From Puccinia triticina (taxonomy: Eukaryota; Basidiomycota; Pucciniomycetes; Pucciniales; Pucciniaceae), in contig NC_070567.1 of the NCBI RefSeq assembly GCF_026914185.1, positions 2,320,001 through 2,384,000 on the forward strand: 64,000 bases of DNA, in the 5' to 3' direction. The notes under the pieces were generated by a model. It was not told the origin of the DNA and did not search any database. It saw nothing but the letters and a program-made list of their open reading frames with translations. A program made the translations under genes and the position numbers. Positions 10,642 through 22,373 of the stretch are shown here, piece by piece; position 1 is the stretch's first letter; each line of letters begins with the position of its first letter.

Positions 10642-10889
10642 CTTTTTAGCTTTGTAATTTAGCAAAATTGGGTGCTGCTAAGCTACAGCTACATTGTAGC
10701 TCCACTTGCGCTGCAATTACAGCTACGTGGAGGCCACCCAATTTTCTGGGTTTTTTATGGCTAGATGGTAGCGCTTATCAGCAACCAAACAGTACGCTAA
10801 CGCTCTTCTCAGCGCGTTAAGCGCTAAAATAATGTGTTATTGATGAGCTGCTAAGCTACACGTGTAGCGGCGCCAACGTAATTCAGCGC

Positions 10890-11366
10890 AACATGTGCGG
10901 TCTGGACATTGCGTGTAACTCACCGCGAGTGGAGTGGCAGCCCAGATGGTCTCTCCAGCCACCCGGCGGGTGGCCGGCGTCGTCGAGGTCCACCGTCACG
11001 TCGCCTGAATTCTCGCTTGGTAGTCCAGGAGAGCGCCGGCGGGGCTGAGCCTGGACACATAAATAATCCGGAACGAACCTGCGGGTGTGCGCCCAACAGG
11101 TCACTACGCAGATCCCCGCTGTATACATACAGTCCCGCCATGACGAGTGAGACCCGAGGGCAGGAAGCGGCCCTGCGAGAAGGCTCTCTAGGCCCCGCGC
11201 CCCAGACGCTCCCATGCAAGTGACGGACGCACGAGGCGTCGAGGAAAGGTGTGATGGTGTGGGGCAGCAAGGGCGCCGCCGCCCCTCCACGCTCCACCTT
11301 AAACCAGACAGAAGAGACGCCGGCTGTCCTCGCGGCCCAACCGCCGCCTCGCCAGGGCTCCTCCAG

Positions 11367-11400
<34 letters not shown>

Positions 11401-11635
11401 ACGGGGGGCCATCCCCATGGGCCCGCGTCTCTGCACACAAACACACACACACAGCACGACTGGAACCGGCGCTTATTTACACGGACGACAAGAAGGCATA
11501 TACAAGTGGTCTCCACACGCCCCGTCCTGACTCGATCCACCGAGACTGCAGAAAAACGACCAACGTCCACGGGGCGGCCCCCTCGAGACCCCGCCGGCCC
11601 AACAAGGCGAACAAGAGAGGGGGGTTGGTCGGGGG
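10890..11635. other. GC-rich 3' flank of the MAPKKK gene with a poly-C tract
   Basis: Base composition changes sharply near 10,890 from AT-rich repeats to GC-rich DNA. On the minus strand this is the 3' flank or 3' UTR of the MAPKKK gene. Long GC-biased frames on both strands overlap each other and carry no family signature, so they are not called. Confidence 0.5.
11367..11400. repeat. C34 homopolymer
   Basis: Thirty-four consecutive C, followed by ACGGGGGGCC. It lies 236-269 bp downstream of the MAPKKK stop; in that gene's transcript it would be poly-G. True length may be affected by sequencing error. Confidence 0.9.
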
Positions 11636-14600
11636 TCAAGCAGCGTCGGGGTCGGCGGCGCGCAGCGACAGCAGCTCGCGGGAGGCCTCGACGACCACCC
11701 GGCGGGCCTCGTTCTCGATGAGCGAGTCGGACTCGGACGGCGTGTCGGGCTCGTTGGGCGCGGGGTCCTGTGGGAGCTCGGTGCGGGCGTCGGGCTGTTT
11801 CTCTTCGGGGGCGGCCTCGGGGGCCTCTGGCGCAGCGGCCGGGGCGGACGCAGGGGCCTCTGCAGGGGCTGCCGGCGCGGGGGTGGTGGCTGGGGCGCCG
11901 GGGCTGAAGAAGGCGTGGTTGGACAGCTCCAGGGCCGTCGGTCGTGCATGATGGTCTCTGTACACACAGAGAGAGCGGGAGAGATCAGATCACGGCGAGC
12001 GGGGGACGGGGGATGGGGAGGAGAGACGTACATGAGGAAGGTCTGCTTGAGCAGGTCGATGCAGTGGTCGGAGATGTCGTCGGGGATCTCGGGCGTAGCG
12101 AACGAGCCGATCTACAGCACCCCTCATCCTCATCAGCCTACTCCTAAAAAAAGGGAAGGGGGGGACGGACCCTGAAGATGGCCTGCATCTGGGTCAGCGA
12201 GGCCCACGGATGCTCGCCCGTCAGCATCTCGACCATCAGACAGCCGAGCGACCAGATGTCGGCCTTGCGGGTGTACGAGGTCTGTTTGACGACCTCGGGG
12301 GCCATCCAGAAGACGGAGCCCTGGAGGGAGGGCCGATGGATGCGGGCGGTGGACAGCAGATCTGTGCCACACACTCTTGTCAGTCTCTGGAACAAGGGAA
12401 AGGGGAAGGGGGGGACGGACTGTCTTCGACGCGCTTGGAGATGCCGAAGTCGGAGATCTTGATGACGCCCTTGTTGTCGACAAGGATGTTGGCGCCCTTG
12501 ATGTCGCGATGGATGATTTCCTTGGAGTGGAGGTAGACGAGGCCCTGCAGGATCTGGCGGGTGAAGGTCATGACGAGGGCCTCCTCGAAGGAGCCGTAGT
12601 TCTTCAAGAGGGTGGACACCGAGCCGCCGGGGACGTATTCGAGGAAGATGTTGAAGAACGAGTCGTCGGCGGAGGAGTCGAGGTACTGGACGATGTTCGT
12701 GTGCTGGAGCTCCTTCAGGAACTCGATCTCCCGCACTAGCGCCCCCAGCATCGACTTCTTGCGCTCCTCGTTGTGCGACGTCCCGCTCGGCCTCTCCACC
12801 TGCTTGACCGCCATCAGCGTCCCGTTCAACGCATGCATCCCAAGATACACGCTCCCGAAACTGCCCTGCCCGATCAGCGCCCCCCGCACCCACTTGATCG
12901 ACGCCTTGGCTGTCCGGACAACCTTCTTCTCAGCCCCAACGCACACCTGCACTTTGTAACAGGAAAGAAACCACTCACAGCCACTCGACGTCATTTTCTG
13001 AGGGTCGTCGTTCGCGTCCTTATTTTCATCCTCATCCTCGTCATCCTCATCATCCTCATCATCATCGTCATCATCGTCATCCTCCTCATCCTCCTCATCA
13101 TCCTCCTCATCTTCATCATCCTCATCATCTTCATCATCGTCCTCCTCATCGTCCTCCAACAACACCCCATTCGCGGCGCCCTCCTCAGTCGCGGACCGTT
13201 CGACGCGAGTGGAGCTAATCGAGCGGCGCGCGGGCCCGTGCTCGTCCTCGGCGGGGGCGCGGGGGTCGTCGTCGGGGGCGGGTTTCTTAGCGGGGGCGAG
13301 CAAGCCGGAGAGGGCGCCCCACTCGGGGCCGCCGAGCTTGGCGCCGACCATGCTGAGCCTGCGGTTCTCGACCTCGGCAGTGACCTCGTCGAGGGTCAGC
13401 ATGGAGGCCGCGTCCGACTCGCGCGGGCCCTTCTTGACGCCCAGCCGGCCGGCCATCGCCGGGTCGGGCAACGAGCCCAGCGTGTCTTCCGTCGACATCC
13501 GTCGGCCCCCCTCCGAAGGCTCCTCGAGGTGCACCGTGTGCGTGAAGTCGGCCCCCGAGAGCCGCCCCTGCTCCGAGCGGCCCGAGTCCGTCGACAGCCG
13601 GCCCATCTGCGCCGGGCCGCCGGGCACGGGCGGGTAGCCCGCTAAGTCCCACGAGCCCCGGCCGAGGGTCGAGAACTGGCTGGAGCGGCGGATGGCGAGG
13701 GATTTGCGGACGGACTGGCGGACGGACTTGGAGAGATGCTTCTTGTTCTCGACGGCGGGGAAGAAGTCGACGAGGTGGTTGGAGATGATCTCGGAGGGCG
13801 GGCGGTGGCCGAAGAAGTTGCGCAGCTTTCCCCGCCCGCTGGCCAGCAGACTCGTCACCCTGTCTCCCGTCCCGACCCCGGAGGAGGAGGCTTCGGGATG
13901 CACGGCGTGTTGGTGGAGCGAGGCTTGGTAGTCCGGGGGCAAGGGCTCCGAGTGCCGTGTTGGGTCGATCATCAGGCCGGACATCACGCTCACCACGCTC
14001 GCCCGATTGCGCGTCTTCCGAGGCGGAGGGGGGTCCGTCTTCGCCTGCTCTCCTCCCGGCCCTCCTCCACCCTCCTCCACACCAGCCAACGGCTCACCTC
14101 CCGCCTCCTTCGTCTGCTGCTGCTGTTGTTGGTGGGCAGACTGGGTCGGCGACGAGCCGGCCAAGGTCGGCGACAGCGTCGGCGAAACGCCCGTGATGAC
14201 CAGCTCGTCGCCGGCGAAGAACGGCGCGGCGGCCATCTTGCGGTTCGCCCGTTTGCCGCTCGCCACGCTGTGCAGGAGCAGGCCCCTCTGCCGCTCGGGC
14301 CGGTTCGTCGTCCGACACAGCTCGAGCAGCTCGTGCTCGTCGAGTTGTTTGATCGTCCCTATGGTATAAAAGAGTCAGAAATGCGGAGAGAGAGAGAGAG
14401 AAGAGGATGGATTTACCCCAGTTGAGTTCGCCGGGCACGGCGTTGAGGGGCATCGGCGAGAGCGCCCATTCGTCGAGGTTTCCGGGGCGATTAGCGGCGG
14501 GGCCGGTGTGGCCGAACTTGCGCAGGACGCGGTCGAGGAGGTCGTTGGCAGACTTGAGGTTCTCGACGTTGATCGTCTTCATGGTGCCGTTCTCGGCCAG

Positions 14601-16531
14601 GGAGACCTTGATCGTCTTGCGGATCACCTCGTCCAGCGTGGGTTGGCAGACCGGGCCGATCTGCGACGTCGTCCCTGCCACCACGCCCACCGTGCCTGCC
14701 GGCGTCGTCGGCCGCCCGAACCCCCCGCGCCCCACTTTGAACCCGATCTCCCGCAGCCCTAGCACCCCCCCGCTCCCAACCCCGCCGTCCTCTTGGATAC
14801 TGGTCAGCCCTGCTGAGGCGCTGCTCGAGCCGCCTGGGAGCGCGGCCGTGTGCAAGCCCCGACTCGGCGAACCTGTGCCTGTTTTCATCATCATCATCCA
14901 GAATTAGCAAGATATATATATATATATATACCTTTTGAGAGAACAAAAGACTGACTGGTCGGACTGGAGCTCGCAGCCGGGCCCGAGTTGTTCGCAGCGC
15001 TGGTGGGGAGATTAGAGGGGGATGGGACGATGGAGATGGGCTTAGAGCCGGCGGGGCTGGGGCCGGCGGAGCCGGGAGGGCCGAGAGAGGCGCTGTTGAG
15101 ACTGGGCGCTCTGCGATGGTCGGCGGCGGCTTTCTTGAGGAAGAGGGAGGTTTGGGAGACGTTGACGGCGGGAGGGGTGGCGTTGCCGGTGGATGACGAC
15201 GAGCTGGAGGAGTGGGTGGCCATGGAGGTTTTGCGGGTGAGGGCGGAGGCCAGGTTGCCGGGGGCGGGTGCGCGGGGGAGGCCGAAGTCTCCGGTCCATG
15301 GGGCGGGCAGGCCGGGGTCGGTGGCCAGTCTGTTTCGGCGGGCCCGGCCTCGATCGCTGGAGGCGGAGAGGTACTCCGAGGAGGGCGGGGTCTGGGCGCT
15401 CCCTGGTAAGGACTGTTGTTGGGTGGTGGTGGTGGTGGAGGAGGAGGAGGAGGAGGAGGGGATTTGGGGGAGGGCGAAGTCCGGGCCTTGGGTGCTGCTG
15501 TAGGTCCCTCCGGAGCGTGGCGAGGGTCCCGATGGGCGGGAGCTGGGCGGGATCTGGGGGAGTGGTGGGAGGAGGCCCGGGGGTGGGGGCTGGGTGGGGT
15601 TGGGGGGTAGAGAGGGGGTGGGGGTGGTGGATGAGCTGCTGCTGGTGGTGGTGGTGGCGGATGTGGTGGTGGTGGTGGTGGAGGTGAAGGGGGGCTGGGA
15701 GCGTGCGGAGATGGATGTGGAGGCGGACTGGTAGGCGCGGGGCAGTCCCTCGAGTCTCTCTGCGAGCCGGAGGGGCGGGGGGATGGATTTGGGGGGCTGT
15801 CTGAGGGAGCCGGATCGGGAGCGGGCGGGGGAGAGGTGGGAGGGGATCGCGGGCTGGTTGGGGTGATCGGCGGACTGTTGGTTGAGGAGGGAGGGGGAGA
15901 GTGAGGGCTGGTTGAGGTGGTTGAGGTGGTGGTGCTGTGCGCTGGGGGAGACGGAGGTGTGTTGCTGCTGGGCTTGCTGGTAGAGGTTGGGCACCGATCG
16001 GGGTGCGGCGGGAGGGGGATGGTGGTTGAGCAGGTGGTGGTGGTGGTGGTGGTGGTGGTGGTGGGGTCTCTGTGCGGCTGTTGATGATGATGATGTGGTG
16101 GTGGTGGTGGTTGTGGCTGGGATGCGCTGTTCGCGTTCGCGCACGCAGCGTTGTTTGAGGTCCTTGACTGCGACGAGCAGCTTGACGCGGTCGCCCACTT
16201 TGGAGACGCCCATCTCCTTGAGTGCCTGCTGGTCGAGGTCGAGGAGGATGTCGCCGACGATGTCGTTCTCGGCGAAGATGGGTGCGAGGTGGGGCAGCTT
16301 GATGTCGGCGAGCCACTTTGCGATGTGGTGGTCGTCCCATGTGCGCAGGTAGTCGATGAACTGCCTGGTGGGCGAGCGTGCTGGGAGAGGGAAGGGCGGG
16401 GTGGGTGGGATGGTGCGTTGTTCTTGGCTGGTGGTGGGTGATGGCTGGTTCTTGGGTGATTTCTTGGAGAGGGAGTGTGATCGGGAGAGGACGAGGGAGG
16501 GTGGGCGTGGGCGGATCTGACCGCGGGCCAT
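11636..16531 (-). CDS. MAPKKK of the Ste11/Byr2/Kpp4 type (SAM, Ras-association, kinase), six exons
   Basis: Cytoplasmic MAP kinase kinase kinase of the pheromone/filamentation cascade. Exons on the minus strand: 16531-14932, 14878-14417, 14358-12421, 12361-12171, 12111-12032, 11957-11636. Phases agree and give 4593 nt, 1530 aa. A SAM domain (about 62-128) holds [19 protein letters not shown]. Low-complexity His/Ser/Thr/Pro stretches follow, then a Ras-association region (about 590-670), an acidic Asp/Glu run, and a kinase (about 1175-1440) with [32 protein letters not shown] and MAPEVV. All catalytic motifs are intact. A length near 1500 aa fits basidiomycete Kpp4/Ubc4 rather than yeast Ste11. 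Intron 1 carries an AT microsatellite. A 33-nt GTGAGT...GCAG stretch (about 12,931-12,963) reads through in frame and is kept as coding. Confidence 0.93.
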
Positions 16532-16760
16532 TTGGGATGGATAAGTTGGTTTGTTCGTTTTCCGGATGGTTGTTGGTTCGTTTGTTTTGTTTGTGCGTCC
16601 GTTTGGTTTGTTTGTTGGTTTGTGTGTCCGTTTGTTTCGTTCGTTCGTTTTTCGGATGGTTACGTTGTTTCGTTTGTTCGTTTTCCGGATGGTTGTTCGT
16701 TCGTTTGTTTTCTTCGTTCGTTGTTCCGGATGGTTGGTTGGTCGATGGTTTTCGGTTTTT
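16532..16760 (-). promoter_or_regulatory. MAPKKK upstream leader with repeated TCCGGATGGTT motif
   Basis: Directly upstream of the MAPKKK ATG the plus strand is a G/T-rich degenerate repeat (TTCGTTTG, GGTTTGTTTG). It carries CGGATGGTT at about 16,562, 16,653, 16,687 and 16,729, plus a related GGGATGGATAAG next to the ATG. In the transcript this is a C/A-rich leader. It could be a 5' UTR, promoter sites, or a decayed minisatellite. Confidence 0.4.
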
Positions 16761-17312
16761 GGATGTGTTCGAAGCTTCGATCGATTCCCAGCCGACTCGA
16801 CCAGCTCACCAAGGCTGCAGATCTAGAACCCTCAAACTGGCTGCATGCAAATCGACGGAGATCAAAACAACAACAAAGCACTACATAGAATGGAAATAGC
16901 ATGAGCACTAGCACTGGGGAACACCCAAAACACAAAGAAAACCCCCCCCCCCCCAAAAAAAAATATCTTAGACTCGAGTACAACTGGATTTTGTTTCTTG
17001 TTAGAAACAGCTTTGATACACAAAAATTCTTTTACAGTGACTCCGCCATGTAAGCATACACGTTGTAAGCATAATTCGCTGTGAGCATAGGATTGCCGTC
17101 CACCATTTTTGGTTACCGCAAATTTGATGCTTTTTATGCATAAAAAATTTTGGGAAAAAAATAAAAATATGCTTATATAGGACTGGGAAAAGATGCCGAG
17201 GGGCCATAGGTACTACATATCTACGCTATTCTTCATCTGTCCAACCGCAGGAACTTGCCAACTACAGCTCATACCATAAGAACTTTCCAACTACAGCTCA
17301 TCAACCTCAACA

Positions 17313-17471
17313 ATGTTGGCCAGCGAGCAGGTAAAATCTCTTTTCGCCAAAATCCTTGTGATTTCCCAATCATCTACCTGCCAAATACCTCAAGCCACGC
17401 GCAATGATCTAATTTTTCAGAAGTTCAGCTGCCCCCCAATCATTCCGGAGGGTGATGAAGACAAGCACGTG
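17313..17471 (+). pseudogene. Captured 5' gene fragment (two exons)
   Basis: An ATG in a CAACCTCAACA context opens an 18-nt exon (17313-17330). A 90-nt GT-AG intron (17331-17420) with a CTAAT branch-like site follows, then a 51-nt in-frame exon (17421-17471) containing KFSCPPIIPEGDEDKHV and ending at a GTATGT donor. No further exon was found inside the element, so it looks like the 5' end of a host gene carried by the transposon. The source gene is not recognised. Confidence 0.45.
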
Positions 17472-17521
17472 GTATGTGGTTAATAAAAATATGGATTCAT
17501 TGTTTGGAGTCAAAAACTGTA

Positions 17522-17914
17522 TTAAAGAAAATCTGAGGCAAGGAAAGTACGGAATCGAAGTGGTGCAATTCCACCAGATAACGTCAGATCAATGGCGTTG
17601 GCAATTAAAACCCCAGCATTCTGGTCTGCAGCAATCAGGTGGTTTCTGGCGGCTTCTCGGAATTCGGAGGCAGAGATGGTTTTGAGACGAGCTTCCAACG
17701 GAGGGATTGTGCCGCGGGGTCCGACGAGGTCGTACTCGGAGTGATCAAAAGAAGCCCTGTGGATGCAGTTGCAGTCAGGGTCCACCCAAATCCTGTAGTC
17801 CAGGTAGATTTCAAATAGGTTGGAATCCATGGGGGGCATTGTGCGTTTTGAAGATGCGTGTTGGTGTGTAGGTTGATGAAGGTGGAGAAACATTGAATCT
17901 ATCCCATCGGCCAC
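17522..17914 (-). pseudogene. Captured gene fragment, unrecognised (130 codons)
   Basis: A minus-strand open frame of non-repetitive composition, including MDSNLFEIYLDYRIWVDPDC and a segment with EFREAARNHLIAADQNAG. It faces the plus-strand fragment at 17,313 within the same element. No signal peptide and no known domain was recognised. It may be a captured exon or an element-specific protein. Confidence 0.45.
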
Positions 17915-18308
17915 GGCAACCCACTCCCAGTGGTTGCCATTGTAAGCATAAATTGCCCTGAGTATTTCTAATGCTTATATAGGACAGTCCTATATAGGCA
18001 TACACTGATTTATGCTTACTTCGTTAAGAAGCATACCGCCATGTAAGCATAGGATCCATGTCCACCATCCTTATGCTTACATGGCAGGGTCACTGTAGAA
18101 TGAATGGCCAGATAATTTGTAACAGCACCTATTATGTCCTCATGCCACCTTGGGCAAGCAGTGTTGCATTAACACCAACATTGTCGACTTTTTTCCGCAC
18201 TTTTCAATAGGTTAAGTTGAACTTGAGTGTTCCAGAAATGCATTCTGGCAATCAAAGATTGCTGGTTTTTGGTTTCCTTCATGAGGACAAGAGCAACCAA
18301 CTTCCTAA

Positions 18309-18523
18309 GGCCGTGTTTGGGAGTGTCATTATTACACAAGAAATGATTGTGGCATGTCCCTCTGTGTACATGACGTAAAAAATTATCTTCTGGCCTGATC
18401 TTAATTTGGAGGTAAACTGTCAAGCCTTATGACCAAGCTTACTTCCAAAAAATTATCCAAAAAGAATGTCTTTTACCATATGCAATGGAGCATGTTTCTA
18501 AAATTACGCTGCCAAACACGGCC
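18309..18523. mobile_element. PIF/Harbinger-like MITE (TSD TAA)
   Basis: 215 bp with perfect 12-bp inverted ends GGCCGTGTTTGG, flanked by TAA at 18306-18308 and 18524-18526. Non-coding. Confidence 0.88.
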
Positions 18524-19233
18524 TAAAATTTCTTGATTGAAGACACAGTCCTTTGTCTGATCTTGAAGCAGCTTGAAGAACCTTTTTCTTCTTCTTCATT
18601 TATAACTGTTCCACAAGAAAATCTGCAGATAGAGCTGGGGGTGTGGTGGGATTGGAATGAGAAGATTCAATATCAACATTCTACTGACTCAGGGGCACAT
18701 GGCACACGGCCAAGGGGTGGGGGGGTTCAAAACAATTCTGCTTTGGCACCCTCAAGACTTTCATACATTTTTAGTTACTAACCCCCCTTCCACAGCAAAA
18801 ATTTCATACATTTGAAATTAGTATGCTTATGGCTGAAAAGGCCATTCATACATATTTACCACTTTTCATGTCTACCATTTTGGGTTTTTGCCAAAAAATC
18901 CATACATTTAGTACATCACCCACGTTTATAGGGTTATTGCAGGGTCCTCTCTTGCCCTCACAAGCAAGCTTAATGCCACAACACCCGGCCCCGGCAAGCA
19001 CCCTTGTTGAGCAATGATCAGGCCACCGGCAAGCATGCCCCAACCAAGGCTTTTGACTGCACAGCTGGATGTCGAGGTTCAGTGCACCCAATCGGGAACC
19101 CAGACACTGAAAGTCTTCATGGCAACCATCACCAAACACCCCATCTATTTCATCCAAACTCCCCAAGATAAGAAACCTTCAATCAAAGGAACAATCTCTG
19201 TCATATTCGTCCTCCCCCCCCCCAAGTCACACA

Positions 19234-20022
19234 ATGTCCCGCCTGATTTTCGGGCACAGACTACAAGCACTCACCATCCTGCTTATTTCTTCAGGGCTGC
19301 TGGTTGATGCAGCCAAGCCAAGCCCACAGATAACCACAAAATGCGACACATACTTCCACCCCACCCGCGATGCTCGCTTATACAGTAAGCACTTGCATCT
19401 TGCACTGCCCTCCTTACCATATTATAGCCATTAAAAAAAACATCACCAATTGCGTCCAGTGTGCGTGAACGCCAAGGATAAATACAAATGCGACCTCGAG
19501 TCCTGCGGCGAAAACTCTAAACCCTGTAAGCTCCTTATAATATCCCCATGATCGTGGAATGGCACCCGAGGACATTTGATGACACTCTTTCGGATGTGGT
19601 CTGGAAACAGGGAGCGACTTCACCTTTGCAAACTGCTTGCACTATGTTGGTAATGACTACCGCAAAAACCCGATCCCTGGCACCACCAAAGCAGTCGTCC
19701 ATCCGCTCCAATACCACGTCAATGCGGCAAGCTATGTCGGTGAGTGCGCTGTATCGCCGGGGCGTGCGGACGTCTGTTCACGCATTAACTGTATTTTTTT
19801 GTCCTGCTGGCAGATGCCCAAGACCGGGACGACCGGCATTGGTACAGATGCACGTTCAAAGACCCCGCAGACTTCAACGCCCGAAGGGCAGGTCAGTCTC
19901 GTTTTTTTTTGGATTGTGTGAAATCAACCACGAACTTGCTGCAGACTGAAGTGAATTTTGTGGGATTGCTAGCCTGTACCGACTGCCGCATAGCACGGTC
20001 GAAGGTTGGAGGTGGAGATTAG
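19234..20022 (+). CDS. Secreted cysteine-rich protein, candidate effector (five exons, 164 aa)
   Basis: Exons 19234-19384, 19460-19525, 19611-19739, 19814-19891 and 19952-20022 join in consistent phase through GT-AG introns of 53-85 nt to give 495 nt. The first about 26 residues form a signal peptide (hydrophobic ALTILLISSGLLV). The mature part has eight cysteines, including three aromatic-x-Cys triplets (YMC, YKC, YRC) and a final CTDC. Y/F/WxC motifs are a known feature of some rust and mildew effectors. The last intron has two acceptors: AG at 19943-19944 gives an immediate stop (TGA 19947-19949), while AG at 19950-19951 adds the CTDC tail. A secreted, apoplastic or host-directed role is inferred from architecture only. 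There is no homologue I can name. Confidence 0.7.
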
Positions 20023-22373
20023 GAGTGCAAATGAAGCGTCCTATCTCCAGTGTAAAATACTCCAGAACATTAACTTGGTCGGGCTATGCACAGGTATGCT
20101 CAATTTTGTTCTCTTCTGTTTTCCAATTGGCTGGCAAAGATAAACAAACAAACATTTACCTCTTTCAACACAGAAAATTTGGTTTTCTTAAATCCTCCAA
20201 AGAGATTGTAACAATAAATTTTGTATTAGAGCCTTGATCCAGCTATGTTGGAATTTCACTGTGTCTGGTTTTCTTTTCTCATCTCTACATTTTATTTTAA
20301 CCACATACTGGGTTACCGCAGAAACTTGCCTAGACCCCTTTCCACTACATGTATATAAAATAGCTCCTCTGTTTACATACATGCAATGTTATTAGTGTCT
20401 GTTTCCTCATTTCAGATAGTATTGCAAGTATTTCTGCCTTCTGTACCACACACCTGAAAACCTTCACCAATTTTTTTTGGCTGATCCTGGCAAATACCAT
20501 ATCTGCAGCATATACTCCTAGGTTTGACTTCACAGGTGTCAGGTGCAGCCCAAGGCTAAATTTATACGCAGAGCCATCATCCTCCAGAAGGTTCTGTTGG
20601 AGTCCACTTCAATCCTCCAGAAGGTTCTGTTGGAGTCCACTTCAGCAAGAAACTGTGTTCAGATTCTGAACTGGAGCAGCTTGCTGCCCCCTCTCAGTGG
20701 CAAACAGAAGCTCTGCCCAACATTCCAAAAAGAAGGGCTGGACAAGCACCAGACCATTGCACAAGCACAGGGGACATGAAGGATACTTCAGCCAAAAGTT
20801 AATCTAGATCTCAAAAATAAATCCACAACCAAACAGAAATGTTTTTTGTTGGATCCTGCAATGTTCTTGGAAAACGCAATACACTCTCTTGACAGTCAAA
20901 ACCAGCAATCAAGAGACCAGATAGACTCTCCTGTGGGCAGGTACTGGCCATTGCAAGAGTCTATGTGCTCTCTTATAGGCCAGAAACGTCCCTTTTGGAC
21001 AGCCCAAGTGCTCTCTTGCCTGCCAGTCTGGCCACTCAAGGCCCCAATCCCTGACACCAGGGGGGATTTTGACGCACTCTCCAGAGAGTGCCATACTGTA
21101 CCCTTTTTCTGTAACTGTGCTGGATGCCTTTGATGAAAGTAGTGTAAGAAGTAATGAAAAATTCTGGAACTAATCCACAAATGATCTGAAACTGATCCTG
21201 GATTCATGCATAAATCATCCAGAAGTCATGCAGGTGTCAACTGGAACACAACTGGAATGCAGTTGTAACCACTAAGACACAATGGCCACAATCAAATCAT
21301 AATTCAATTTGAAATGTTTCTTGATTGAGATGAATTCTTGGGGTTCAATTCACATTATTTACATGCACATGAAGGTGGTCATTGTTTTCAATTTGCTAAT
21401 GTAACCCTCATGTGCGCGCGTAAAATTTTGTCACATATTGCAGGTTGGGCCTCCTGCTGATCAACAACATGTACACCCCTGTTAAAATGATGTGAAAGGC
21501 CCATCTGAAGTGGCATATTTCCCTAAAGAAGGCCAGTATCATCTAGAATTTAGCCAAAAAAGGATGAAAGTAGGGTGAAAATATGAGTCAAGTCAAGCTT
21601 GGAGGTTTGTGATCCCAGATTTCAGCTAGACATCCTGGCTTCTTAACATGTATGAGCTTGTGAGTTGTTTTTGTGTTTTCTTGTTTTCCAATGTCTCCAT
21701 GCACATGCATGTGAGTTTTTTTCCACTTTGCCAATGTCACCTTCGTGTACGCGCGTACACTAGGGTGACAGATCACTGGAGGGGCCTTTCACAGCTCCAT
21801 TACAAGTAAAACCCCGTCAGAAAGCCATGAAAGCCCCCGCAAGTCACATTTACATTGTGTGAAACCCTTTTGACATAGAGAAATTGATCAACAGAAATTT
21901 ACCATAAATGAGTAATAATTGGGCATTTATTAACTATGATTTCATTACAGGTTGTAATTAAGTTATCATTAAAAAATTAAATGGTCCTATACAACATTGC
22001 ACAAGGTCCTGTGACAATTTGGCATCAACTAGAGGCCAAAGCGGCTGCGCCGCTGCAGGAATGAGATTCACCTTTTTATTTTTTCTTATTTGTAGGTTTT
22101 GCTCTTATAAATTTTCAGCGGTGAAATAGCATATCCAAAATTATCCAAAAGAGAATGCTTGTAAGAAATATACACCAGGATAATACTCCTCCAATTCCAG
22201 AAAACCAACCAGTAACATGTTTTTTGTTGGAATTCATGAAATAATGTTTTGTTGTACTCCATGAATTGTAATAGTTTGACTGGATCAATCAGCATCCTAT
22301 CATGTATAGTGATTATTGTAACATTATTTTCTTTTTTTTGCCGCATTATCTTTCACAGCTTGAGAGCTTCAGA
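20023..22373. other. Non-coding, repeat-derived
   Basis: No supported gene. It holds a 33-bp tandem duplication (20,581-20,646) and a possible TIR pair (TGTGAAAGGCCC at 21,491 and its complement ending 21,793) without a clear duplication. It also has two GCGCG-cored palindromes (about 21,410 and 21,750), and a 50-bp segment (21,041-21,094) repeated inverted at 25,693-25,748. Confidence 0.5.

Larger units (their letters stand above)
17035..18095. mobile_element. TA-flanked TIR element carrying gene fragments (Pack-type)
   Basis: Ends CAGTGACTCCGCCATGTAAG and, at the right end read inward, CAGTGACCCTGCCATGTAAG, flanked by TA (17033-17034, 18096-18097). This fits mariner/pogo-type ends. Both subterminal regions repeat TGTAAGCATA and GCTTATATAGGAC in both orientations. 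The centre holds two convergent gene-like fragments: a small spliced plus-strand frame from 17,313 and a minus-strand frame at 17,914-17,522. There is no transposase. Confidence 0.8.

Noticed and set aside
10909..11951. Long GC-rich frames on both strands near the poly-C
   Set aside because: They overlap each other, consist of low-complexity Pro/Gly/Ala/Arg, and lie in or opposite the MAPKKK 3' end.
12931..12963. A 33-nt intron in the MAPKKK just before the kinase domain
   Set aside because: Signals GTGAGT and GCAG exist, but 33 nt is shorter than the other introns here (53 nt and up) and the frame reads through.
12144..16352. Many long alternative frames over the MAPKKK gene
   Set aside because: They are frame shadows of a GC-rich coding sequence; only the SAM-RA-kinase frame has conserved motifs and consistent splicing.
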